DNA of 64,000 bases from CAVTHW01 sp963734625 (GTDB taxonomy: Bacteria; Acidobacteriota; Terriglobia; Bryobacterales; Bryobacteraceae), in assembly GCA_963734625.1 (NCBI GenBank), contig CAVTHW010000009.1, forward strand, positions 14,087-78,086. The letters run 5' to 3'. Positions 43,551-55,614 of the stretch are shown piece by piece. The translations under genes were made by a program, and so were the position numbers. Below the pieces are notes generated by a model. The model saw nothing but the letters and a program-made list of their open reading frames with translations. It did not search any database and was not told the origin of the DNA. The stretch's first letter is position 1. Every line of letters begins with the position of its first letter.

Positions 43551-44507
43551 TTGCGCGGGCTCTACCTGGGAGTGGACGGCGGCCAATCCAGCACGGTCGC
43601 GGTCATCGGCGACGAAAGCGGTCTGGTCCTCGGCACGGGTACGGCCGGGCCTTGCAACCACGTCGGCGCTTCCGGGGGACGCGAGAAGTTCGTGGCTGCC
43701 ATGCAGGGTTGCCTGGCCGCTGCCTGCCGGGAGGCCGGGCTTGACCCTGACGGCGTCGAGTTCGCTTCGGCCTGCCTCGGCTTCAGCGGTGGGCCCGAGG
43801 ACAAGCTGTCGATAGTGAAGGAGTTGATCTCCGCCGCCAGGCTCAGCGTTACCAACGACGCGGTGATCGCGCTTTCCGGCGCGACCCATGGGGAGCCCGG
43901 CATCATCGCCATCGCGGGCACAGGCTCGATCGCCTTCGGGAGGAACGCCGCCGGCAAGACCGCCCGGGCCGGAGGGTGGGGATACGTCTTCGGCGACGAG
44001 GGCGGCGCCTTCGATCTGGTTCGCCAGGCGCTGGCCGCGGCGCTGCGCTGCGAGGAAGGGCGGGGACCGGCGACGCGCCTGAAGCAGAAACTGCTCGAAG
44101 CCACCGGGACCGCCTCCGGCTCCGAGCTTCTTCACCTCTTCTATACGGCCGATTTCCCCCACGACCGCATCGCCTCCTACGCTCCGCTGGTTGACGAAGC
44201 CGCGGCCGAGGAAGACGAGGTCGCCGCCAAGATTCTTGAACGGGCGGCTCGGGACCTGGCGGAGCTCGTCTCCGCGGTGCGAGAGCGCCTCTTCCGGCGG
44301 GGCGAAGCGGTGCGGGTGGCTTACTCCGGCGGAGTCTTTCGCTCCGTCGCTGTTCGGGAGCACTTCTGCCAGATGGTGGAAAGCGACGGAGTCGCCCGCT
44401 GCGGGCCGGCGCTCGACCAGCCGGCGATTGGTGCGCTGATCGAGGCTTACCGCGCCTCGGGTCTGAGCCCGGAGATCCGGGACGACATGTTACGATCACA
44501 CTTTTAG
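43551..44507 (+). CDS. BadF/BadG/BcrA/BcrD-type ATPase, N-acetylglucosamine kinase-like
   Basis: 318 residues from TTG 43551, preceded by TAGGAGG. ASKHA fold: phosphate-1 motif LGVDGGQSSTVAVIGDE, phosphate-2 IAGTGSIAFGRN and GGWGYVFGDEGGAFDLVRQA typical of the GlcNAc-kinase branch, plus adenosine motif AYSGGVFRS. It probably phosphorylates an amino sugar, for example in peptidoglycan recycling, rather than serving as a benzoyl-CoA reductase activator: there are no cluster cysteines. Nine bases before pgk. Confidence 0.9.
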   Translation: MRGLYLGVDGGQSSTVAVIGDESGLVLGTGTAGPCNHVGASGGREKFVAAMQGCLAAACREAGLDPDGVEFASACLGFSGGPEDKLSIVKELISAARLSVTNDAVIALSGATHGEPGIIAIAGTGSIAFGRNAAGKTARAGGWGYVFGDEGGAFDLVRQALAAALRCEEGRGPATRLKQKLLEATGTASGSELLHLFYTADFPHDRIASYAPLVDEAAAEEDEVAAKILERAARDLAELVSAVRERLFRRGEAVRVAYSGGVFRSVAVREHFCQMVESDGVARCGPALDQPAIGALIEAYRASGLSPEIRDDMLRSHF

Positions 44508-44515
44508 AGGTCATC

Positions 44516-45685
44516 ATGGCAAAACTATCTATTCGCGATCTGAATCTGAAGAACAAGCGTCTTTTTATCCGTGTGGATTTCAACGTCCCGCTGGCGGCCG
44601 GCGGGCAGGAGATCACCAGCGACAAGAGAATCAAGGCGTCGCTGCCCACCATCAAGTACGCGCTGGAACAGGGCGCGGGCCTCATCCTGGCCAGCCATCT
44701 GGGCCGGCCCAAGGGGAAGCCGAACCCGGAGATGAGCCTGAAGCCCGTGGCGACGCGGCTGGCGGAGCTTCTGGGCCGGCCGGTGAAGATGGCCCCGGAT
44801 TGCATCGGCCCCGAAGTGGAGGCCATGAAGCCGGCCCCCGGCGAGGTGCTGCTGCTCGAGAACCTGCGCTTCCACGCCGAGGAGGAGAAGAACGATCCCG
44901 AATTCTCCCGGAAGCTGGCCGCGCTGTGCGACCTCTACGTCAACGACGCTTTCGGCAGCGCGCACCGCGCGCACGCCTCGACCGTCGGCATGATCCAGTA
45001 CGTGCCGCAGGCCGCGGCCGGCCTGCTGATGGACAAGGAACTGGAGTGGCTCACCAAGGCCACCAAGAACCCGGCGCGGCCCTGCATCGCCATTCTGGGC
45101 GGGGCCAAGGTTTCCGACAAGATCGAAGTCATCCAGAACCTGATGAAGTTCGTGGACCGCCTGCTGATCGGCGGCGCCATGGCTTACACCTTCCTGAAGG
45201 CGCAAGGCAAGCCCACGGGCAAGAGCCTGGTCGAAGAGGACAAGGTCGATCTGGCGAAGAGCTTGCTCGCCACGGCGGGCGGCAAGCTGGTGCTGCCGGT
45301 GGACCACGTGGTGGCGGCGGAGCTGAAGGAGGGCGCGGCGAACCAGGTGGTCGAAGTCATTCCCGAGGGCATGATGGGGCTCGACATCGGCCCCAAGACC
45401 ATTGCGGCCTACGAAGCGGAGGTCGCCAAGGCGAAGACGATCATCTGGAACGGGCCCATGGGCGTGTTCGAGAAGCCGCCCTTCGACAAGGGAACCGTGG
45501 CGCTGGCCAAGGCCGTGGCGGGTTCCGGCGCGGTGTCGGTGGTCGGCGGCGGCGACTCCGAGAAGGCGGTCAAGTCCGCGGGCGTGGCCGACAAGATCAC
45601 CCACATTTCGACCGGCGGCGGCGCGTCGCTGGAATTCCTGTCCGGCATCGAGTTGCCCGGCGTGGCGGCGCTGACGGACAAGTAG
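44516..45685 (+). CDS. pgk: Phosphoglycerate kinase
   Basis: 389 residues; makes ATP and 3-phosphoglycerate from 1,3-bisphosphoglycerate in glycolysis. Family motifs are complete: RVDFNVPL at the start, SHLGRPKG, the hinge FGSAHRAHAST, ILGGAKVSDKI, WNGPMGVFE and the nucleotide motif VVGGGDSEKAV. The length is normal. It starts eight bases after the BadF kinase with GAGGTC upstream. In many bacteria gapA precedes pgk; it is not here. Confidence 0.97.
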   Translation: MAKLSIRDLNLKNKRLFIRVDFNVPLAAGGQEITSDKRIKASLPTIKYALEQGAGLILASHLGRPKGKPNPEMSLKPVATRLAELLGRPVKMAPDCIGPEVEAMKPAPGEVLLLENLRFHAEEEKNDPEFSRKLAALCDLYVNDAFGSAHRAHASTVGMIQYVPQAAAGLLMDKELEWLTKATKNPARPCIAILGGAKVSDKIEVIQNLMKFVDRLLIGGAMAYTFLKAQGKPTGKSLVEEDKVDLAKSLLATAGGKLVLPVDHVVAAELKEGAANQVVEVIPEGMMGLDIGPKTIAAYEAEVAKAKTIIWNGPMGVFEKPPFDKGTVALAKAVAGSGAVSVVGGGDSEKAVKSAGVADKITHISTGGGASLEFLSGIELPGVAALTDK

Positions 45686-45719
45686 CGCCGCTTTCCATCC
45701 TTCAGGCATAATCGGGTTG

Positions 45720-47219
45720 ATGTCGAAGTCCGGAGGCGGATTATTCGCGCTTCTCCCGCGAGTGCTCGAGGGGACACTTCGGGATGCCAACCCTTGGTGG
45801 CGGGGGGAGTCGCAATTCGGCCTGCCACCTCTCCGGCGATGGGTGTTTCCAGCCATCAAGGATGGGCTTCTCAAGGGTCTAGCTCCGGTCCAAGTTCTGC
45901 GGGGACCGCGCCAAGTGGGAAAGACCACCCTTCTCAACCAGATCGCGGAGGAACTCCTGGGCGAAGGGGTCAAGCCGCACCGCTTGTTTCGGGTTCAGTT
46001 CGATGATCTGCCCGTTCTGCAGCGGCTCGACAGCCCCATTCTGGCGCTCACGCAATGGTACGCAGAGAACGTCCTGAAGAAGTCGTTTAACCAGGCTGCC
46101 CATGATGGCGAGCAAGCGTTCATTTTCCTTGATGAGGTACAGAACCTGCCGGACTGGGCTCCCCAGCTCAAGAACTTAGTTGATACAAATCCGGTGCGCG
46201 TGCTCGTTACAGGCAGTTCGGCGCTCCGTATTGAGGCGGGCCGCGATAGCTTGGCGGGCCGGATCTCGACGTTCGACATGGGCCCGCTTTTGCTGCGCGA
46301 AATAGGCGACCTGCGCGGATTTGGGCAGGTTCCCCCAATGTTGCCAGCGAATGGACTCGCCCCTTTGGAGCAGAAAGAGACTTGGCGAGCGCTGGCGAAC
46401 TACGGTGTCAAGCACCAGGAGTTCAGGCAACTTGCGTTCCGGGCGTTCTCGGAAAGGGGCGCCTATCCCGTGGCGCAAAAACGGGCCGACGAACCATGGG
46501 AGACGGTTGCGGACTTCTTAAGCGAGACAGTGATCCAGCGCGCCATTCGTCACGATTTGCGAATGGGGCCACGCGGCCAGAAGCGGGACGAGCACCTGCT
46601 GGAGGAGGTTTTCCGGCTCGTGTGCCGTTATGCCGGTCAAGCCCCAGGCCAGGCATTGTACGTGAATGAACTCCACCGCTCGATGAACGCTGGAATTGGC
46701 TGGCAGCGTGTTCTGGCATACCTTAAATTCCTTGACGGCACTCTGTTAATGAGGCTCATCGAGCCGCTTGAACTCCGGCTCAAGAAACGCCGGGGCAATT
46801 CGAAACTCTGTCTGTGTGATCACGCACTGCGGGCCGCCTGGTTACAGGAAATCGTGCCACTCGATCCCGATGATCTGGATAAGGTCCCTCATTTGGCGGA
46901 CCTTGCCGGCCATCTGGCCGAGAGCGCTGCCGGCTACTTTTTCCGTTCAATTCGCGGGCTGGATGTAGCTCATTTCCCCGAACGTGGCGCGGAACCAGAA
47001 GTGGACTTTGTTTTGACAGTCGGCGAGCAGCGCATTCCGGTCGAGGTGAAGTACAGACGAAGAATCGACTATCGCGACACGCTGGGACTACGTTCTTTCA
47101 CGGAGAAGGCCCACTATAACGCGCCCTTCGGAATCCTGGTGACGCTCACCGACGAGGCCAACGTCGATGATCCGAGAGTTGTCCCGGTGCCGCTATCGTC
47201 ATTATTGCTTTTGAGATAA
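45720..47219 (+). CDS. DUF4143 AAA-type ATPase
   Basis: 499 residues from ATG 45720 (a TTG lies just before). Walker A LRGPRQVGKTTLLNQ, Walker B FIFLDEVQN, then the sensor VLVTGSSALRIEAGRDSLAGR, and a C-terminal DUF4143 nuclease-like part with VEVKYRRRIDY (a PD-(D/E)xK-like E-x-K). Such ATPases are patchily distributed and of unknown role. Local base use appears less GC-rich than pgk. Its last 106 bases overlap the end of an antisense frame, as though it had been inserted there. Confidence 0.88.
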   Translation: MSKSGGGLFALLPRVLEGTLRDANPWWRGESQFGLPPLRRWVFPAIKDGLLKGLAPVQVLRGPRQVGKTTLLNQIAEELLGEGVKPHRLFRVQFDDLPVLQRLDSPILALTQWYAENVLKKSFNQAAHDGEQAFIFLDEVQNLPDWAPQLKNLVDTNPVRVLVTGSSALRIEAGRDSLAGRISTFDMGPLLLREIGDLRGFGQVPPMLPANGLAPLEQKETWRALANYGVKHQEFRQLAFRAFSERGAYPVAQKRADEPWETVADFLSETVIQRAIRHDLRMGPRGQKRDEHLLEEVFRLVCRYAGQAPGQALYVNELHRSMNAGIGWQRVLAYLKFLDGTLLMRLIEPLELRLKKRRGNSKLCLCDHALRAAWLQEIVPLDPDDLDKVPHLADLAGHLAESAAGYFFRSIRGLDVAHFPERGAEPEVDFVLTVGEQRIPVEVKYRRRIDYRDTLGLRSFTEKAHYNAPFGILVTLTDEANVDDPRVVPVPLSSLLLLR

Positions 47220-47578
47220 CTCCCCGCCGGGCGCCAGGACATCCGGATTACGCCTTTCCAGGGCTGGCGCGACGTGAAGCGGAGGGTGTAGAGGCCGCTG
47301 TCGCGCGCGGTGAAAATCAGGTTGCCGACGCCGGTCGCCTTGATATCGAGGGCGGCGTAGGAGCGGAGCCGCAGGCCGTCGTGGCGGACAACGTAGTAAG
47401 TCAGGTCGCAGGCGCCATCGATCGTAGCCTGGTAGTTGAACACGAGCCGCTGCCCGCTCTGGAGCCAGACCAGGTTGCTGTTATGGCCCCAGCCAAACTC
47501 GAACTCCGTTCCGAAGCAGCGGTAGGTGAAGCTGCCGCTCGAGCCCCAGCAGGTGAGCGCCCAGTGGCCGCCCCACAC
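47114..47578 (-). CDS. Small membrane-anchored hypothetical protein, 3' end probably replaced
   Basis: The annotated frame starts at a GTG (47578), but codons further upstream (to about 47627) encode LPLIVLACLLVWGGHWALTC, a membrane anchor without a usable start codon. A beta-rich domain follows (RLVFNYQATIDGACDLTYYV, then LYTLRFTSRQPWKG). After RMSWRPAG the frame runs antisense through the end of the ATPase gene with Ser/Thr-rich residues, so the natural C-terminus is probably near 47215. It lies immediately downstream of the aldo/keto reductase stop. Confidence 0.45.
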   Translation of the reverse strand: MWGGHWALTCWGSSGSFTYRCFGTEFEFGWGHNSNLVWLQSGQRLVFNYQATIDGACDLTYYVVRHDGLRLRSYAALDIKATGVGNLIFTARDSGLYTLRFTSRQPWKGVIRMSWRPAGSYLKSNNDDSGTGTTLGSSTLASSVSVTRIPKGAL

Positions 47579-47627
47579 CAGCAGACACGCCAGAACGATC
47601 AGCGGCAGCGCGCGGACGCCTCGGAGT

Positions 47628-48596
47628 TTAGTCGTAGTAGTTCCTGACCCAGGCGTGGGACTTCAGCCTGTCCAGCGTCTCCGGGCTCAGCGGGCCGCGG
47701 CCGGAGACCGAGCAGTTGCTCTCGACGTTGCGCACCTTCCGCATGCCGGGAATCACGGTTGAGACGGCCGGCTGGGAGAGGCAGAACTGGAGCGCGATCT
47801 CGGCCAGGCTGCCCGCGACGCCGGCCAGATCCTTCTTCAGCGCGTCCACGTGCTCCACCACCTCGCGCTTGCGGCCGCCTTTGAAGTAGAACTCGCGGAA
47901 GTCGCCCGGCGGGAACTTGGTGTCCGCGCGTATCGCGCCGGTCAAGCTGCCTTCGTCGAAGGGCACCCGAACGATCACGCCGATGTCCTTCTGGATGCAC
48001 AGCGGGAAGAGCTTCCGCTCCGGGCTCTGGTCGAAGATGTTGTAGATCACCTGAACGGTGTCGATGAGGCCGGTGCCGATCAGCTCCAGGGCGGAGTCCG
48101 GGTCGTGGTCGTTGATGGAGACGCCGACGTAGCGGACCTTGCCGGACTTCTTCAAGTCCTCGAAAGCGCGGCGCCACTCGTCGCGGGCGATCCACTCGTG
48201 GTTCCAGACGTGGAGTTGCTGGAGGTCGATGACGTCAAGGCCCAGGTTCTTCAGGCTTTGCTCGGTGGAGCTGATGACATAGTCGTAGGGGAAGACCTGG
48301 TCGATGCCGATGCCGGGCCGGGCCGGCCAGAGCTGGTTCTTCGGAGGCACCTTGGTGGCGACGTACACCCTGGTCTTGGATTCGCGGACGATCCGCCCCA
48401 CCAGTTGCTCGCTGTGGCCGTCGCCATAAGCCAGGGCGGTGTCGATGAAGTTGAGTCCGAGTTCGATAGCGCGGCGGAGGGCGGTCAGCGATTCGTCGTC
48501 TTGTCCGCCGAGCCACTGGACGCCGCCTATTCCCCAGGCGCCGTAGCCGACCTCGCTCACCTGGATGCCGGTCCTGCCGAATCTTCGATAGAGCAT
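47628..48596 (-). CDS. Aldo/keto reductase
   Basis: 322 residues, NADPH-dependent (beta/alpha)8 oxidoreductase. The start MLYRRFGRTGIQVSEVGYGAW fits the family, then DTALAYGDGHSEQLVG with the catalytic Asp/Tyr, VATKV with the Lys and LQQLHVWN with the His. An Arg-rich end covers the coenzyme phosphate site. It is similar to bacterial L-glyceraldehyde-3-phosphate or sugar-type reductases (YajO/YghZ group); the substrate is unknown. Divergent from the nucleotidyltransferase gene. Confidence 0.92.
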   Translation of the reverse strand: MLYRRFGRTGIQVSEVGYGAWGIGGVQWLGGQDDESLTALRRAIELGLNFIDTALAYGDGHSEQLVGRIVRESKTRVYVATKVPPKNQLWPARPGIGIDQVFPYDYVISSTEQSLKNLGLDVIDLQQLHVWNHEWIARDEWRRAFEDLKKSGKVRYVGVSINDHDPDSALELIGTGLIDTVQVIYNIFDQSPERKLFPLCIQKDIGVIVRVPFDEGSLTGAIRADTKFPPGDFREFYFKGGRKREVVEHVDALKKDLAGVAGSLAEIALQFCLSQPAVSTVIPGMRKVRNVESNCSVSGRGPLSPETLDRLKSHAWVRNYYD

Positions 48597-48648
48597 ATTG
48601 AGACATTATAGAAGCTGTCGTTTACACTCGTCAGAAGGAAGCACACAC

Positions 48649-49508
48649 ATGCGAATCAGGAAAGCTGTCATCACCGCCGCGGGGAAAGAGCCAGAGGTCG
48701 CTGCCGCTGCAGACGCTGATCGACCGGGACGGCGCCGAAAAGTCGGTGCTCACCATCATCGTGGAGGAGGTGTTGCGCGCCAGGGTGGAGGAGATCTGCG
48801 TCGTGGTCTGGCCGGGCGACGAGGCCGCCTACGCGCAGGCCGCGGGAATCACGCCGGCCGGCTGACCTTCGTCCCGCAGCGGGAGCCGCGCGGCTACGGC
48901 CATGCCATCTACTGCGCCCAGGACTTCACCGGGCGCGACCCGTTCCTGCACCTGGTCGGCGACCACCTGTACGTCAGCCGGACGGCGAAGGGCTGCGCCC
49001 AGCACCTGGTGGAGATGGCCGAAGCGGAGAACTGCGCGGTCTCGGCCGTGCAGGCCTCACGCGAGAGCCTGCTGCCGCACTACGGCGCGGTGGGCGGGCA
49101 GCGCGTGGCCGGGCGGCAGGACCTGTACCGGATCGAGAACGTGATCGAGAAGCCCACGCCCACCGAGGCCGAGCAGCGGCTGATCGTGCCGGGCCTGCGG
49201 GCCGGCCACTACCTCTGCTTCTTCGGGATGCACGTGCTGACGCCCGCGGTGATGGACCTGCTCGGCGAGGCGCTCGCCAAGCCGGGCGGCGCAGCGGTGA
49301 CGCTCTCGCGACGGCCCTGGCGGAGCTGGCCGCCAGCGAGCACTACCTGGCGCTGGAGAAGTCCGGCTGGCGCTACGACGTCGGCGTCCAGTACGGCCTG
49401 CTGACCGCGCAGCTGGCCCTGGCGCTGAGCGGCCAGGACCGCGACGAGGTGCTGACGCAGCTGCTGGAGCTGCTGGCGCAGCGCGAGCCGGGCGGAGCGG
49501 CACTCTAA
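48649..49508 (+). pseudogene. Sugar-phosphate nucleotidyltransferase (GalU-like), several frame breaks
   Basis: The start MRIRKAVITAAGK carries the nucleotide-binding AAGxG loop of GalU/RfbA enzymes. Frame changes occur near 48690, about 48860 and 49305. The parts read in succession give VEEVLRARVEEICVVVWPGD, REPRGYGHAIYCAQDF, HLVGDHLYVS with the metal Asp, a product-binding segment and YDVGVQYGLL. It would form an NDP-sugar from a sugar-1-phosphate. All motifs survive and only indels disrupt them, so consensus error is likelier than decay. It stops nine bases before the fusion gene. Confidence 0.75.
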
Positions 49509-49517
49509 GGCCGAGCC

Positions 49518-52874
<3,357 letters not shown>

Positions 52875-52900
52875 GAGCCGCGTCCGTTTGTTGATAGGAA

Positions 52901-52977
52901 TGGTGGGCCCGACAGAACTCGAATCTGTGACCTCCTGCGTGTCAAGCAGGCGCTCTAACCAACTGAGCTACGGGCCC
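52901..52977 (-). tRNA. tRNA-Val (GAC)
   Basis: The minus strand folds completely: acceptor GGGCCCG, D arm GCTCAGTTGGTTAGAGC, anticodon stem CCTGC/GCAGG around TTGACAC (anticodon GAC), T arm CACAGATTCGAGTTCTGT-like, acceptor CGGGCCC and an encoded CCA at 52901-52903. A TAAAAT hexamer lies about 25 bases upstream. Confidence 0.95.
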
Positions 52978-53044
52978 GCGGTGGGTGCTGATTGAGAAAT
53001 TTTACCACACTGCGCCGGGCGGCCCGCTGTGATAGAACCGTGCT

Positions 53045-53924
53045 ATGGAGCCCATCGGCATCGCCGGGACGGGGCGCGTCGCGCAAGCGCTGGGGAGGCT
53101 GCTGGCGGAGCGCGGGGAGTCGGTCGTCGCCATCGCCGGCCGCCACCGTCCTCGCACCCGCATCGCCGCCAAATTCGTGGGCTCGGGGGCCAAGCCGGTG
53201 GCCCTCGCCGAGCTTCCGTCCCGCGCCACGCACATCCTGATCGCTGTCGCCGACGGCGCTATCGAGGAGGTTGCGCGCGTGCTGGCAAACTCCGGCATGG
53301 CGCGCGGCATCGCGCTGCATACCTGCGGAACGGTTGGAACCGAAGTGCTCGCGCCGCTGGCCGGCGCCGGCGTCTCCTGCGGCTCGCTTCACCCGCTGCA
53401 AACCGTCGCCACGCCCGGAGGGCGGCGTCGTGGCCTTGCCCGGCTCGGCCTTCGCCATTGACGGCGACGGCCCCGCTCTGGAGTGGGCCGCGGCGATCGC
53501 GCTGCTGCTCGGCGGCGAGCCTTTGCGGATTCCCGCCGCGCAACGGCCCCTCTATCATGCCGCCGCGGTCATGGCCAGCAACTACGTCATCGCCCTGATG
53601 GACGCGGCTGCTATGCTGATGAATGCATCCGGAACCAGCGAGAAGGCGTCCCTGCGCGCTATCGGCCCGCTGGTGAGGACGAGCGTTGAGAACGCGCTGA
53701 ACCTTGGCCCGGTGCGGGCGCTGACGGGTCCCATCCAGCGGGGCGACGCGGAAACCGTGGCCAGTCACCTGCGTGCGCTGGCGGGCGCGCCCGCTTCGGT
53801 GCGCGGGCTCTACCGTTCGGCCGGGCTGCACGCCCTGGATGTGGCGGTGCGGCGAGGGCTGGCTCGGGATCGGGCCGATTCGATTCGAAGGCTCTTGGAA
53901 GGAAGAGAAGGGAAGAATGGCTGA
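53045..53924 (+). CDS. DUF2520 Rossmann-fold oxidoreductase, one frameshift near 53420
   Basis: Joined product about 292 residues. The N-terminal Rossmann fold (IGIAGTGRVAQALGRLLAER) carries a GxGxxA dinucleotide motif, followed by ILIAVADGAIEEVARVL and GSLHPLQTVATP. At 53420 an extra C (CCC for CC) shifts the frame; it resumes EGGVVALPGSAFAI and continues through the helical DUF2520 domain to 53924. The family looks like ketopantoate or pyrroline-carboxylate reductases. It overlaps panB by eight bases, and no other panE is seen, so a role as ketopantoate reductase is a reasonable inference. Confidence 0.82.
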
Positions 53925-54726
53925 AGCGATCAAGCGCATCCGCGTACCCGACCTCAGGCGCAAGAAGGAGCGCGGCGAGAAGATCGTCGTGCTCACGGCC
54001 TACGACGTCGCCATGGCGCGCATCCTGGACGGCGCGGGCGTGGACGTGCTGCTGGTGGGCGACTCGCTCGGCAATGTCGTGCTCGGCTACGAGACGACGC
54101 TGCCGGTGACCATGGACGCCATGGTCCACCACACGGCGGCGGTGAGCCGGGGCGCCAGGCGGGCGCTGGTTGTGGCGGACATGCCGTTCCTCTCCTACCA
54201 GGCGAGCGTTGAGGATGCGGTGCGCAACGCGGGACGGCTGCTCAGCCAGGGAGGCGCCGCGGCCGTCAAACTCGAAGGCGGCGCGCCGGAGCTCGACGCC
54301 GTGCGGCGGCTGGTGGAAATCGGGATTCCGGTGATGGGCCACCTGGGCCTGACGCCGCAATCGGTGCACCAGTTGGGCGGCTTTCGCCAGCAGGCGCGGC
54401 ACGAGGAGGACGCCCAGAGGATGATCGAAGAGGCCCGGGCGCTGGAATCCGCCGGGGCGTTTTCGATCGTGCTGGAGAACATCCCGGCGGGGGTTGCGCG
54501 GCGGGTCACCGAGGCGCTGAGCATTCCCACCATCGGGATCGGCGCGGGACCGCACTGCGACGGGCAGGTGCTGGTGCTGTACGACATGATCGGCCTCTCC
54601 CAGGGCGCCGCGCCGCCGTTCGTGCGGCGATACGCCGAGGTCGGGGCCGCCATGCGCAAGGCCGTGGAGGAGTACGCCGCCGACGTCCGCAAGGGCCGTT
54701 TTCCCGAGGCGGAGGGCGGCGAGTGA
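53917..54726 (+). CDS. panB: 3-methyl-2-oxobutanoate hydroxymethyltransferase
   Basis: 269 residues from ATG 53917. Transfers a hydroxymethyl group from methylene-tetrahydrofolate to ketoisovalerate, giving ketopantoate. Conserved parts: VLTAYDVAMARILD, VGDSLGNVVLG with the Mg-binding Asp, KLEGG, the catalytic VMGHLGLTPQSVH and IGIGAGPHCDGQVLVLYDM. It overlaps both the DUF2520 gene and panC, so the three form a coupled pantothenate operon. Confidence 0.96.
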   Translation: MAEAIKRIRVPDLRRKKERGEKIVVLTAYDVAMARILDGAGVDVLLVGDSLGNVVLGYETTLPVTMDAMVHHTAAVSRGARRALVVADMPFLSYQASVEDAVRNAGRLLSQGGAAAVKLEGGAPELDAVRRLVEIGIPVMGHLGLTPQSVHQLGGFRQQARHEEDAQRMIEEARALESAGAFSIVLENIPAGVARRVTEALSIPTIGIGAGPHCDGQVLVLYDMIGLSQGAAPPFVRRYAEVGAAMRKAVEEYAADVRKGRFPEAEGGE

Positions 54727-55604
54727 GCGCGCAACTGTTCCACGACATCGATCAGATCCGCGAGATGCTGGCGCGAGTGCGCCGCATGCGGGCGACGATC
54801 GGCCTGGTCCCCACCATGGGGGCGCTGCACGAGGGCCACGGCCGCCTGATCGAGACCGCGCGGCGCGAGACCGACTGCGTGGTGGTCAGCGTCTTCGTCA
54901 ACCCCATCCAGTTCGACCGCCCCGACGACCTGGCCCGCTACCCGCGCACGCTGGCCGCCGACCAGAGCTTCTCGGAAGCGCACGGCGCGGACATTGTCTT
55001 TGCTCCCTCCGAAGAGGCGATGTACCCGCAACAGCAGCGAGCTTTTGTCGAGGTCGCCCGCGTCGGCGACGAGTTGTGCGGGCGCTTCCGTCCAGGCCAT
55101 TTTCGGGGCGTCGCCACGGTGGTGCTGAAGCTGCTGAATATCATCCAGCCGGACCGGGCCTACTTCGGCGAGAAGGACGCGCAGCAGCTGGCGGTGATCC
55201 GGCGCATGACGCGGGACTTGAACCTGCCGGTGGAGATCGTGCCGGTGCCGACGGCCAGGGATTCGGACGGACTGGCGCTGAGCTCGCGCAACAAGCATCT
55301 CAGTCTCGACGAGCGCAAGATCGCCCCCATCCTGTTCCAGGCGCTGTTGGTGGCCCAGAAGCTGATCGCGGGCGGATCGAGCAATGCGGCGGATGTGAAA
55401 GCGGCCGCACTGGCCATCCTGGGCCAGCAGCCGCTGGCGCGCGTCGAATACCTGGAGATCGTGGACCCCGAGGACATGCAGCCGGTGGAGCGCATCGCCG
55501 GCCCGGTAAGGGTGGCCGGGGCGATCTGGGTAGGATCGACCCGGCTCATCGACAACATGCTCTGCGAACCCGAGCCAAGCGGCGAGCCCGGGTTGATTCA
55601 GTAG
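54723..55604 (+). CDS. panC: Pantothenate synthetase
   Basis: 293 residues from GTG 54723, overlapping the panB stop by four bases. Joins pantoate and beta-alanine using ATP. The HIGH-type motif is PTMGALHEGHGRLI, then FVNPIQF, YFGEKDAQQLAVIRRM and the KMSKS-like SSRNKHL. The length is normal. It ends ten bases before the convergent subtilase gene. Confidence 0.96.
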   Translation: MSAQLFHDIDQIREMLARVRRMRATIGLVPTMGALHEGHGRLIETARRETDCVVVSVFVNPIQFDRPDDLARYPRTLAADQSFSEAHGADIVFAPSEEAMYPQQQRAFVEVARVGDELCGRFRPGHFRGVATVVLKLLNIIQPDRAYFGEKDAQQLAVIRRMTRDLNLPVEIVPVPTARDSDGLALSSRNKHLSLDERKIAPILFQALLVAQKLIAGGSSNAADVKAAALAILGQQPLARVEYLEIVDPEDMQPVERIAGPVRVAGAIWVGSTRLIDNMLCEPEPSGEPGLIQ

Positions 55605-55614
55605 CCCGTGCCGA

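Noticed and set aside
43551..44507. Activator of benzoyl-CoA or 2-hydroxyacyl-CoA dehydratase (BadF/HgdC)
   Set aside because: It lacks the cysteines that bind the bridging 4Fe-4S cluster and has the GlcNAc-kinase-type GGWGYVFGDEGG motif.
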